From Actinotignum urinale DSM 15805 (lineage in GTDB: Bacteria; Actinomycetota; Actinomycetes; Actinomycetales; Actinomycetaceae), in assembly GCF_000420445.1 (NCBI RefSeq), contig NZ_ATUY01000005.1, positions 1 to 64,000 on the forward strand: 64,000 bases of DNA, given 5' to 3'. This document shows positions 14,373 to 23,124 of the stretch, piece after piece. The notes beneath the pieces were generated by a model. That model did not search any database. It saw nothing but the letters and a program-made list of their open reading frames with translations, and was not told the origin of the DNA. The position numbers were made by a program, and so were the translations under genes. Position 1 is the first letter of the stretch. Each line of letters begins with the position of its first letter.

Positions 14373-15332
14373 ATGAGATTATGTGACCCTTTACGTGTTC
14401 TGTGGTTAACACCCTCCCGTATCCAAATCGGTGTCGATTCGCGAATTGCCATCCACTGCGATGATTTAACTCCCGCGGAACAGCGCCTGACCTCCCACAT
14501 GTCCACCGAGATGACCCTTCAGGAATTCCATTCTTCGGCCTCCCGATACTCTATTTCTCGCGAACGGGCAGATGAAATTCTCAACATGTTGAGACGAGCC
14601 GGTATGCTCACGGACTCACCCAATCCCGTTCTTCCTGGCGATTTTTCACCCTCCACTCGAAAATTATGGCTCGAACGTTTGGATCCCCTGGCTGTCGAAG
14701 TCGCCCTTCATCTTAGTTCTCGCATTCATGCGTTTGTTGCCAACGATAAAGGCTCCGTCGGCCTAAAAGATCATCATCTGTTAGCGTCCTCGCGTAGCTC
14801 TCACCGGATATCGGCTTTTCGTGGAGCACTTCATATGCGTGGTTATGGGAGCAAGGTTTTTACAGGTAGCGCGAAGAATGCCGACATAGCGTTCGTCACC
14901 TCACTTCAGGAACCCGACCCGTTACGTTGCGCAGATATTTTACGTATCCTCCCCGTTTACACCCTTGCGTATGTTGAAGATCTTGACATTCGTGTTGGGC
15001 CGACGGTTGTTCGGGGAATGGGCTCAGCGTGCGCAAGTTGTTTGTTTCATCACCGTGTGGACAAGAATCCCGCATGGGTTGACCTTGCCTTACAAACATA
15101 TTCTTTCCGCCATTACAATCCATCACGCCCCGGCATTTTAACGGCAGCGGGGTTGGCTACGGGTGAAATTTTTGGGATTATGTGCGGAAAAAAGCCGGCA
15201 CTCCTGGGAAAACAATGGGTGATTCCTCCACCACCTCAAGCCCCATTTCTTGTTGATGTTCCTCAACATCCCTCGTGTTCCTGCGCTGTTCTTCCCGAAA
15301 AATATCCCGAACGCCTTGATCGCGCGAAATAA
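14373..15332 (+). CDS. Cyclodehydratase-like protein with N-terminal RRE-type winged helix
   Basis: 319 residues from ATG 14373, without a clear ribosome site. The first 80 residues (LTSHMSTEMTLQEFHSSASR, ADEILNMLRRAGMLTD) resemble the winged-helix peptide-recognition domain of thiazole/oxazole peptide enzymes. The C-terminal part has the partner motif VGPTVVRGMGSACASCLFHH followed by DKNPAW and a late CSC, giving CxxC plus CxC as a likely zinc site. No YcaO protein, precursor peptide or transporter is nearby, and actinobacteria carry such a gene in this conserved block, so it is probably a housekeeping relative rather than part of a bacteriocin cluster. Its substrate is unknown. Confidence 0.65.
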   Translation: MRLCDPLRVLWLTPSRIQIGVDSRIAIHCDDLTPAEQRLTSHMSTEMTLQEFHSSASRYSISRERADEILNMLRRAGMLTDSPNPVLPGDFSPSTRKLWLERLDPLAVEVALHLSSRIHAFVANDKGSVGLKDHHLLASSRSSHRISAFRGALHMRGYGSKVFTGSAKNADIAFVTSLQEPDPLRCADILRILPVYTLAYVEDLDIRVGPTVVRGMGSACASCLFHHRVDKNPAWVDLALQTYSFRHYNPSRPGILTAAGLATGEIFGIMCGKKPALLGKQWVIPPPPQAPFLVDVPQHPSCSCAVLPEKYPERLDRAK

Positions 15333-15469
15333 AGGACTTGCCAAGCACGCCACTGTTCTTAAACCAAGCACACCCCTACTCCCAAACCACGCGCGCCCCC
15401 TATTTCCGAAAGTATCCCGAACGCCCGTCGTCGTAACATCTACTGTGCACACAACTGCCACTCACCATG

Positions 15470-17560
15470 CTATGTATTCTCAAAATGTCGCACAATCTCA
15501 AGGATTTCACGCCCGTATTTTGCGATACGCTTTTCCCCCAATCCGCGCACCTTAAGCAAACCTTCATAGTTTGAGGGACGTATAACCGCAATTTCTCTCA
15601 CACTCACCTGAGGCAATATCCGATAGGCGGGAACCTTTTCTTCCCGCGAGCGCAACAAACGCCATTCAATAAGCTCTTCAAGAAGCGCTACATGTTCGGG
15701 AAATCGTTCCGCAAAGTCGCGTGTTTCCTCATCTTTGCAACGTTGCCGTACCAGGGTCTGTGCTTTTTTTCGCGTGGACTTGGGTGATTGATTCCAATAT
15801 GGTTCAAGGAACCGAGATATTTTTCGCTGTGTTCCGTTGTGCCCCGTAGTGGCATAGGAGAAAAATAATCGCGTCTGGGCACGAGTTATCCCAACATAGA
15901 ATAAGCGGCGCTCCTCAGCGATTCCTTCCTCACCTTTAGCTAAAGAAATTGGCATCAAACCTTCATGAAGTCCCGCAAGAAAAACCGTATCCCATTCCAG
16001 CCCTTTTGCTGCGTGCAAGGTAGACAGGATAACACCGTCCATGGTGGGCGGATTTTTAGTGTCGGCACGTTCCTGCAATTCTGCCGAAAATGCCGCAATA
16101 TTCATGCCTTGTTTTTCCAGATCGCGTGCGAGCTCCAGTATCGCTGTGCGCGCTTCCCATTGTTCTCTCACGGCTCCCGCATTTTCCGGCGCTTTTTCAC
16201 GCCAACCCAATGAGCGAAGAATTGTTCTCACGGCCGAACCGAGGGGTTCTTGCACCCCACTGCGCGAAGCGGCACGAATCGTTGCCATGGCTTCGCGCAC
16301 TTCTTTGCGTGAAAAGAAGCTCTCTGCGCCCTGCACCTGATACGTTATTCCGGCATCATGTAAGGCTTTTTCGTAGCGCGCCGATTGGGCGTTCGTGCGA
16401 TACAAAATAGCTATGGAGGACAGCGGGACACCTTTGTTCTTCATGTCGCGAACATGATTCGTGATTATTTCGGCTTCCTCATCTTCAGTTGCGGCCTGGA
16501 TATAGGAGAGTTCCGGCCCGGAAGAACGCATTGAAACAAGGTGAACCGCGCCTTTGGAACCGTCGTCCTCTATAACTTTGTTCGCAATATCCACAATTTC
16601 GGGAGTGGAACGATAATCTCGTGTTAATTCGATTATTTTCGCACCCGGATATTCTTCAACGAAATTCGCAAGGTACGACGACGACGCTCCCGCGAAGGAA
16701 TAAATCGTTTGAGAGACATCCCCTACCACGCAAATATCTTTACGGCCACCCAACCACAGCTGAAGTAACTGGTGTTGCAGGGGCGAAACGTCTTGGAACT
16801 CGTCCACAACAAAATGGCGATATTGGGCGCGCACACTTTCCGCAATATCTTTGCGTTCATAAAGTATCCCGCACAGCACCAGCAGAATATCGTCGAAATC
16901 AAGAACATTCTGTTCAAGTTTGACGTCCTCATAGGCGTCCATGAGTTGTGCTATCTCGTCGTAACTGAATCCCGCAATATGCTCACGCCCCATACGCCGG
17001 GCAATATCAGGATACGTGTCAGATCCAATAAGTGAAACTTTTGCCCACTCTATTTCAGCCGTAAAATCACGAACATTTAGTTTATCTGTGGGCAGGTTGA
17101 GAGCCCCGCATGCCTGGGAGACGAGCGGAATTTTACTGTCACGGATCATTGGTATGTTTCCGCCAATCGCCGTCGGCCAAAAATAGCGCAGTTGACGTAA
17201 TGCTGCCGAGTGGAACGTTTGAGCCGACACCCCGGAAATACCTAAGCTACGCAGACGCGCGCGCATCTCAGAAGCTGCTTTCGTCGTGAAAGTAACCGCC
17301 AAAAGATTGTGCGGGTTGTATGTTCGGGTGTGCACTCCGTAGGCAATTCGATGCGTTATTGCCCGCGTTTTCCCCGTTCCCGCGCCGGCTCGCACGCACA
17401 CGGCTCCGGTTAAACTGGTGGCAACTTTGCGTTGGTCCTCGTCCAAAAGCTCCAAAATTTTTTCCGGCGTGCGCGCATATGTTTCCGTATGTTCGACGGC
17501 TTCCCCGTCGTGTTTTACGCGCGCTGTATTATGTGCGACGTTTTCTTTATGATGCCTCAC
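15470..17560 (-). CDS. uvrD2: ATP-dependent DNA helicase UvrD2
   Basis: 696 residues. GTG at 17560 is chosen because AAGGAGG lies five bases upstream; an ATG at 17620 has no such site. Superfamily 1A motifs are complete: Walker A GAGTGKTRAITHRI near residue 60, VDEFQDVSPLQHQ near 255, GDVSQTIYSFAGA, and TLHAAKGLEWDTVFL. The C-terminus (about 620-695) is an HRDC domain (SREEKVPAYRILPQ, YEGLLKVRGLGEKRIAKYG), the mark of UvrD2 as opposed to UvrD1/PcrA. A 3'-5' helicase in DNA repair. Convergent with the gene at 14373 and divergent from mycoredoxin, as in Mycobacterium. Confidence 0.95.
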   Translation of the reverse strand: MRHHKENVAHNTARVKHDGEAVEHTETYARTPEKILELLDEDQRKVATSLTGAVCVRAGAGTGKTRAITHRIAYGVHTRTYNPHNLLAVTFTTKAASEMRARLRSLGISGVSAQTFHSAALRQLRYFWPTAIGGNIPMIRDSKIPLVSQACGALNLPTDKLNVRDFTAEIEWAKVSLIGSDTYPDIARRMGREHIAGFSYDEIAQLMDAYEDVKLEQNVLDFDDILLVLCGILYERKDIAESVRAQYRHFVVDEFQDVSPLQHQLLQLWLGGRKDICVVGDVSQTIYSFAGASSSYLANFVEEYPGAKIIELTRDYRSTPEIVDIANKVIEDDGSKGAVHLVSMRSSGPELSYIQAATEDEEAEIITNHVRDMKNKGVPLSSIAILYRTNAQSARYEKALHDAGITYQVQGAESFFSRKEVREAMATIRAASRSGVQEPLGSAVRTILRSLGWREKAPENAGAVREQWEARTAILELARDLEKQGMNIAAFSAELQERADTKNPPTMDGVILSTLHAAKGLEWDTVFLAGLHEGLMPISLAKGEEGIAEERRLFYVGITRAQTRLFFSYATTGHNGTQRKISRFLEPYWNQSPKSTRKKAQTLVRQRCKDEETRDFAERFPEHVALLEELIEWRLLRSREEKVPAYRILPQVSVREIAVIRPSNYEGLLKVRGLGEKRIAKYGREILEIVRHFENT

Positions 17561-17751
17561 GCACGCCTCCTTGTGTTCTGCGCCAGGGTTCAGCGAAACC
17601 TGCACCACCTCATTCCACACAAAACTTTAGCGCATCCGCAACGCGCCCACCTATCGCTGTGGATAAAGTGCATTTGCGGTTACATGTGGCGGTGTTGTTC
17701 GCCCCGAGCTCATCACCCAATCGCTCCTCGGCATCCGGGTAAAATACATGT

Positions 17752-17994
17752 ATGTCACAAATTACGATGTACACAACTCCGTGGTGCGGTTACTGCCGTG
17801 CGCTCAAAGATCAGATGAAACGTGCCGGAATTGCCTGGGACGAAGTAAATATTGAAGAAGTTCCCGAAGCTGCGGCGAAAGTCGCGCAGATCAACGGTGG
17901 AAACCAGGTTGTTCCCACCCTCGTCTATTCCGACGGAACCTCGATGACGAACCCCAAGCTCAAGCAGATTCAGGAAAAGCTTGCAACGCTCTAA
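17752..17994 (+). CDS. mrx1: Mycoredoxin
   Basis: 80 residues, a complete glutaredoxin-like fold with the active site CGYC at residues 12-15 (TTPWCGYCRALKDQM), the cis-Pro in QVVPTLVY and the C-terminal helix. Mycoredoxin reduces mycothiol mixed disulfides, which implies that the organism makes mycothiol. Located divergently from uvrD2, as in Mycobacterium. Confidence 0.95.
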   Translation: MSQITMYTTPWCGYCRALKDQMKRAGIAWDEVNIEEVPEAAAKVAQINGGNQVVPTLVYSDGTSMTNPKLKQIQEKLATL

Positions 17995-18006
17995 ACTTTC
18001 CAAGAT

Positions 18007-18156
18007 TCTCCACATCGGCTCAGTAAAAATTTCGCCCAGGCCGTCTTAATTGACACATTTGAGGGCGGTACGAGTTATCGAGACGCTTATGCTTTGACGG
18101 GCTTGAACAAGCATAAATCTTTCATGACATTCGCTAAAAAACTAGGAGTTGCGTAA
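18007..18156 (+). pseudogene. Antitoxin remnant (C-terminal part)
   Basis: The frame ending in TAA at 18154-18156 reads LSKNFAQAVLIDTFEGG, then SYRDAYALTGLNKHKSF and FAKKLGVA. This is like the C-terminus of the small antitoxin that precedes PIN-type (DUF4411) toxins. There is no start codon or N-terminal half; the 5' part meets the mycoredoxin 3' end. Confidence 0.6.
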
Positions 18157-18255
18157 ATGTTCCTCCTCGACGCAAATGTCTTTATCCAGGCTAAAAATCA
18201 ATATTAAGCTTTTGATATAGCTCCAGGATTTTGGGATATATTATCTGCAGGTTAG
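18157..18255 (+). pseudogene. PIN-domain toxin remnant, nonsense-mutated and truncated
   Basis: ATG directly follows the antitoxin stop. MFLLDANVFIQAKNQY matches the first strand and catalytic Asp of PIN/VapC-like toxins, then TAA at 18205 interrupts where Tyr is expected. The same frame continues AFDIAPGFWDILSAG and stops at about 18253. The remaining 100 or more residues with the other acidic catalytic positions are gone, so the module is dead. Confidence 0.7.
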
Positions 18256-18261
18256 CACGGC

Positions 18262-19308
18262 CTACCAACTAATAAACCGGGTTAAATCCTCGCCGGCCCA
18301 ATCGCTAATTAACATATATGCAATCGAGCTACGCCCCGGAACCATCACACGTCGCTCTTCCAGCGCCACCATAAACTCTTCGCGCGAGAAAAATGCCGCT
18401 TCGGTAATCTCCACACCATCGGGTATCACACGGGTGGAAGCGCCTTGCGCCACACGCCCCCGATACCCCAACATCAGCGACTTCGGGAAAGGCCACGGCT
18501 GGCTCCCCGCATACGTCACCTCGCCTACGCGAATCTGCGTTTCCTCAAAAACTTCACGACGAACCGCTGCTTCAGGCGTCTCCCCGGCCTCAACAAAACC
18601 GGCAACCACCGAATATCGACCCTGCTCCCAGTTCCCATTATGAGCAAGAAGAAGGCGGTCGTCGTCGTCCGTAATCGCCATAATGACGGCAAGATCTGTT
18701 CGCGGGAAAAGCAGATGGCCACGCTGGCACGCCCCATTCCATCCGGAGTTTTGGACCTCTATTTTTGCCCCACATTCCGCGCAGAACCGGGCGCTTCGCC
18801 ACATATTGTTCAAGGCAACCGCTTCAACCGCCAAGCCAGCCTCTGCTGGTGTCCATTCGGGAGCCAAATTACGGATCGACCCCCACGCAAGGCCACCCCA
18901 GATTTCCGTGTCGGGATGCAAAACGCGATCCCGAGTTTTCGGGCGACACCCGCCATCGCCCAGCTTTTTCGCCTCAATGCCAGCCAGCAGTGCCTTTTCG
19001 CGCAGGTTGCGAACTATCGTCGTCGTATCACAAGAAAAATAATGAAGGTCGTCAACGCTACCTAAATAGTTTGCGTTCCCAAGGGTTTCTCGGAAAATAC
19101 CGTTTTGCTCAACCTCGCTATAAGTGAAAAAACGCGGGGAAAAAACCGGGGATTTTTCGTCAACAGCAACCGTGTAATCACTAACGAAGAGATACCGCGC
19201 CTGCGGGCTGACGCAGATTTTTCCGAGAGCCTCGGCATCTGTGCGTAGTTCTTCACGACGACGAATATCCACGTTGGCAAGCAGTGAAAAAAGGCTGTTT
19301 CCGATCAT
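18262..19308 (-). CDS. nudC: NAD+ diphosphatase NudC
   Basis: 348 residues. A zinc-binding segment CAECGAK...CQRGH near residue 195 (fourth ligand apparently His), then a complete Nudix box GFVEAGETPEAAVRREVFEE near 240, then SQPWPFPKSLM, the motif that separates NudC from other Nudix proteins. It hydrolyses NADH and NAD and removes NAD caps from RNA. It ends six bases after the toxin remnant and sits next to mycoredoxin, as in Mycobacterium. Confidence 0.93.
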   Translation of the reverse strand: MIGNSLFSLLANVDIRRREELRTDAEALGKICVSPQARYLFVSDYTVAVDEKSPVFSPRFFTYSEVEQNGIFRETLGNANYLGSVDDLHYFSCDTTTIVRNLREKALLAGIEAKKLGDGGCRPKTRDRVLHPDTEIWGGLAWGSIRNLAPEWTPAEAGLAVEAVALNNMWRSARFCAECGAKIEVQNSGWNGACQRGHLLFPRTDLAVIMAITDDDDRLLLAHNGNWEQGRYSVVAGFVEAGETPEAAVRREVFEETQIRVGEVTYAGSQPWPFPKSLMLGYRGRVAQGASTRVIPDGVEITEAAFFSREEFMVALEERRVMVPGRSSIAYMLISDWAGEDLTRFISW

Positions 19309-19596
19309 TTGCCAATATTACTATGTTTTTCCGCCCTATTACTGTGTTGTAATCCGCACCTGACGCGAAGAAAATAACACTATGCGAATACTTGACTAAA
19401 GGAATGAGGCTCATACGAGATAAAAAATAACGACGTGCTCACAATGCCCTCAGAAACATTCCGTAACAGCATTAAGCACCTCAAAATCTGAATTATACAC
19501 GTTTTATTAGGCAGAAAGTCACAACATAACAAAACTCACCCCGCGACTTTCGCTGATAATTTCCTTCTAGATGCTTTCTCTGCAACAATTATAAGT

Positions 19597-21825
19597 GTGA
19601 GTACTCTGTCCAGATTCCCCAATACCTCCGCTCGTTATGTTGCGCGCGCGCCAGAACGTACACAGGAAGCAGTGTCGCGGCCTTTACGCCTGGGCGCGCA
19701 CCTCGTTGAAGGCGGAGCCGATTTTGCCGTGCTCGCACCACACGCAACAGCTGTGGAACTTTGCCTTATCGATAAATCTGGACCTTCTCTTCAAGAACGT
19801 CGCTTCAAACTTCACCCCCATAACGGAACGTGGTCCGCTTTCATCCCGGGTGTACGCGCCGGACAAGAATACGGATATCGCGTCCACGGCTTGTGGGATC
19901 CCGATCAAGGAATGCGTTTCAATCCCGCGAAATTCCTTCTCGACCCCTACGCTCGCGCCGTCACAGGCTCCCCGGAATTAACCCCGGAATTATATGCGCA
20001 TCATGTTAATGAAGCACTCTCCCCCACCCAGAACCCTCCGGTTCGTGAAAATCTTGATTCGCTGAAGTACATGTGCCGTGGCGTCATCGTACCACAAACA
20101 CCCCCGGCAACAAAACAACTCTTCACGCCGTGGGAAAAAACAGTTATTTACGAAACCCACGTTAAAGGCTTTACCCAACAACTTGAACTTATTCCAGAAC
20201 CTTTACGTGGAACCTACTCCGGTTTAGCTCACCCTGTGTCAACCGATTACCTGCGTTCCCTGGGAGTGACAACCATTGAGCTCCTCCCGATTCACGCAAA
20301 AATGAGCGAACCCTTCCTCACCCAACGCGATCTTTCCAACTATTGGGGATATTCCACGCTCAACTATTTCGCCCCAGAACCAAGCTACGCCACGCAAATT
20401 GCGCAAATGAATGGACCTCTCGCCGTTATCCAGGAGGTCAAAGACATGGTGGCGCGCCTGCACGAGGCCGGGCTTGAAGTGATTCTTGACGTTGTGTACA
20501 ACCATTCGTGCGAGGGCGGGGTTGACGGGCCGACGATTTCCTGGCGCGGTTTTGGGCAAACATCGTACTATATGCAGCAACCGAATTATGCTGGCGGTTT
20601 TTACGACACGACGGGTTGTGGAAATTCCTTCGATTTCCGCAGGCAGGCCGTTCTGAAAATGACCTTGGATTCTATGCGTTACTGGGTTACGGATATTGGC
20701 GTGGACGGTTTCCGTTTCGATTTATCCTCCACATTGGCGCGCAAGGGCGATCAATTCGATCCCAACCATCCGCTCTTCATGGCGATGGCAACAGATCCCG
20801 TGCTCTCCAACGTGAAACTCATTAACGAACCGTGGGATATGGGGCCAAACGGTTGGCAAACGGGTAATTTCCCGCACCCCACCGCTGATTGGAACGATCG
20901 TTTCCGTGATTCAATCCGTCAATTCTGGGTTGCTGATCAGGGCGCGATTGCAAATGGGCAACCCGGCACCGATTTGCGCGATCTTGCCACCTGTATTGCG
21001 GGAAGTGCGGATTTGTTCTCGCATGGCCGTGCGAGTGGCGGGCGCGGACCACTTGCCTCCATTAATTTTGTGACCGCACACGACGGTTTCTCCCTGCGCG
21101 ATCTTGTGAGCTACAACGGGAAGCACAACGAAGCAAATAAGGAGGATAACCGCGACGGCACCGATAATAACCGTTCCTGGAACCACGGTGTCGAGGGCGA
21201 CGAAGGTGGGGCTATGGCAGGTTCCCTGCTGGAACGTCGCACCCGGACGATGCGTAATCTTTTAGGTACTCTTCTTCTTTCTTCCGGCGTCCCCATGATT
21301 TATGGCGGGGATGAAATGGGAGATACGAAATTTGGTAATAATAATTCCTACTGTCAGGATTCGGAGATTTCCTGGTTGGATTGGGATGTGGAGCCGTGGC
21401 AGCAAGATTTGGCAGAAACAACTGCGTTCCTTATTCGCCTGCGTCAAGATCACCGCGTTTTGCGTCCCTCTAGTTTCTACACGGAAACAGTTGATGATTC
21501 AAAAGATCAGCTTCCTGATTTGATGTGGTACGGCAACGACGGGAATCCGATGCCGGATTATCGATGGTTTGATCCTATGAACCGCTGTGTTCAGGTGTTG
21601 CGTTCCGGTGCGGAACAAGATGCTGATGCGCTGGTGATTATTAATGGTTCGGATCAGTATGTGCCGGTGCGTTTGCCGGAAAGTCGCGGAACTCCTTACG
21701 CTTTAACCTGGGATTCGACGTGGCGCAGGCCGATTATTGATTCTACGCGAGTTTACGAGCCCGGTGCTTCAACAGTGGTTGACCCGATGTCCATACGTTT
21801 ATTCTTCGCCAATCCTGAGCCGTAA
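19597..21825 (+). CDS. glgX: Glycogen debranching enzyme GlgX (GH13)
   Basis: 742 residues. Start taken as GTG 19597, with no clear ribosome site. An N-terminal CBM48-like domain (FAVLAPHATAVELCLID) precedes the (beta/alpha)8 barrel. Catalytic residues are the nucleophile Asp in GVDGFRFDLSSTLA, the acid Glu in LINEPWDMGPNGW, and the Asp in VTAHDGFSLRDLVSYN followed by the GlgX-typical HNEANKEDNRDGTDNNRS. It cuts alpha-1,6 branches of limit dextrins. First gene of the alpha-glucan cluster; trpS follows at 85 bases. Confidence 0.95.
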   Translation: MSTLSRFPNTSARYVARAPERTQEAVSRPLRLGAHLVEGGADFAVLAPHATAVELCLIDKSGPSLQERRFKLHPHNGTWSAFIPGVRAGQEYGYRVHGLWDPDQGMRFNPAKFLLDPYARAVTGSPELTPELYAHHVNEALSPTQNPPVRENLDSLKYMCRGVIVPQTPPATKQLFTPWEKTVIYETHVKGFTQQLELIPEPLRGTYSGLAHPVSTDYLRSLGVTTIELLPIHAKMSEPFLTQRDLSNYWGYSTLNYFAPEPSYATQIAQMNGPLAVIQEVKDMVARLHEAGLEVILDVVYNHSCEGGVDGPTISWRGFGQTSYYMQQPNYAGGFYDTTGCGNSFDFRRQAVLKMTLDSMRYWVTDIGVDGFRFDLSSTLARKGDQFDPNHPLFMAMATDPVLSNVKLINEPWDMGPNGWQTGNFPHPTADWNDRFRDSIRQFWVADQGAIANGQPGTDLRDLATCIAGSADLFSHGRASGGRGPLASINFVTAHDGFSLRDLVSYNGKHNEANKEDNRDGTDNNRSWNHGVEGDEGGAMAGSLLERRTRTMRNLLGTLLLSSGVPMIYGGDEMGDTKFGNNNSYCQDSEISWLDWDVEPWQQDLAETTAFLIRLRQDHRVLRPSSFYTETVDDSKDQLPDLMWYGNDGNPMPDYRWFDPMNRCVQVLRSGAEQDADALVIINGSDQYVPVRLPESRGTPYALTWDSTWRRPIIDSTRVYEPGASTVVDPMSIRLFFANPEP

Positions 21826-21910
21826 AAGCCCTACAATAAAGCCATATCGATAAATTGTTGTGGCGCATAAGCGTTCCACAAACCCAATGGCTAGTAGCTA
21901 GAGGAGAAAT

Positions 21911-23011
21911 ATGAACGTCGAGGAATCTCTCGAACAATCAACATCTGATGCTTCCCTTGCCCATGCACTTGAGGTGAGTCGCAAAATTGAGGAAAAAATT
22001 GCGGTTGACCCCAGTGAATTCCGTGTGCTCACGGGCGATCGTCCCACGGGAAATCTTCATCTTGGGCACTATTTTGGGAGCCTGAAGAACCGCGTGGATT
22101 TGCAGAAAAAAGGTGTGGAAACATGGCTTGTTATTGCCGATTTCCAAGTTATTGCAGATCGTGATGGTACCGGCCCCGTTCGTGAGCGCGTGCGTAGCTT
22201 GGCAACAGATTATTTGGCTGTCGGGCTCGATCCTGAAGAATCCGTAATCTTCCCTCATTCCGCCATTACGGGGTTGAATGAACTCATGTTGCCCTTCCTT
22301 TCTCTTGTTACAGATTCTGAGTTGCGTCGTAACCCGACGGTGAAGGCGGAACACGAGGCAACCGAGGGGCGCCCGCTATCCGGTTTGCTCCTGACCTACC
22401 CCGTTCACCAGGCGGCAGATATTTTGTTCTGCAAGGCAAACCTGGTTCCCGTTGGTAAAGATCAGCTTCCTCACCTGGAGCAGGCGCGTGTTATTGCGGA
22501 TCGTTTCGATAAGCGTTACGGGCGTCCTGAAGGGCACAAAACCCCTGTTTTCCCACGCCCGCAGGCTTTGCTGTCCGAGGCAGTGTCCATTTTGGGGCTT
22601 GACGGGGCAAAAATGAGCAAGTCTCGTGGCAACACCATTGATATTGGAATGAGCGCCGACGAAACCGCCAAGCGCGTGAAAAAGGCCGTCACGGACTCAG
22701 AACGTTTCATTACATATGATCCGGAAAATCGTCCGGAGGTGTCCAATCTTGTTCTTTTAGCTGCCCTCGCGCAGGGACGCGATCCGCGTGCTGTTGCCGA
22801 AGAGATCGGTAACGGCGGGAGTGGCACCCTGAAGAAAATGGTTACCGAGTCCATTAATGAAATGTTCGCACCTATTCGCGAAAAGCGTGCGGAACTTGTT
22901 CAAGATATGGGTTACATTGACGGCATTATCCGCAAGGGTATTGAACGCGCAAATGAGCGTGCAGACCAGACCCTGCGTGAAGTGCTTGAAGCCATGCACA
23001 TGGTCTATTAA
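21911..23011 (+). CDS. trpS: Tryptophanyl-tRNA synthetase
   Basis: 366 residues. ATG follows GAGGAGA. Class I signatures are present: TGDRPTGNLHLGHYFGSL (the HIGH motif as HLGH) near residue 45 and KMSKSRGN near 235. About 35 residues longer at the N-terminus than usual, with an acidic helix. Charges tRNA-Trp. It sits between glgX and glgE without an obvious functional link; co-transcription with glgX is possible, and no T-box or attenuator is visible. Confidence 0.97.
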   Translation: MNVEESLEQSTSDASLAHALEVSRKIEEKIAVDPSEFRVLTGDRPTGNLHLGHYFGSLKNRVDLQKKGVETWLVIADFQVIADRDGTGPVRERVRSLATDYLAVGLDPEESVIFPHSAITGLNELMLPFLSLVTDSELRRNPTVKAEHEATEGRPLSGLLLTYPVHQAADILFCKANLVPVGKDQLPHLEQARVIADRFDKRYGRPEGHKTPVFPRPQALLSEAVSILGLDGAKMSKSRGNTIDIGMSADETAKRVKKAVTDSERFITYDPENRPEVSNLVLLAALAQGRDPRAVAEEIGNGGSGTLKKMVTESINEMFAPIREKRAELVQDMGYIDGIIRKGIERANERADQTLREVLEAMHMVY

Positions 23012-23124
23012 CAAAAAATAACCTAAACTAGGTAACATACGTGCCACCTCATGGCACCCGGCGAAGAATCATACGCCACCGTCCATCCACTGTCAGCGAA
23101 GTTGGGACGAAGAAAGGACTTTCT

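Noticed and set aside
21826-21910. T-box or attenuator before trpS
   Set aside because: Only 85 bases, no T-box sequence and no run of Trp codons.
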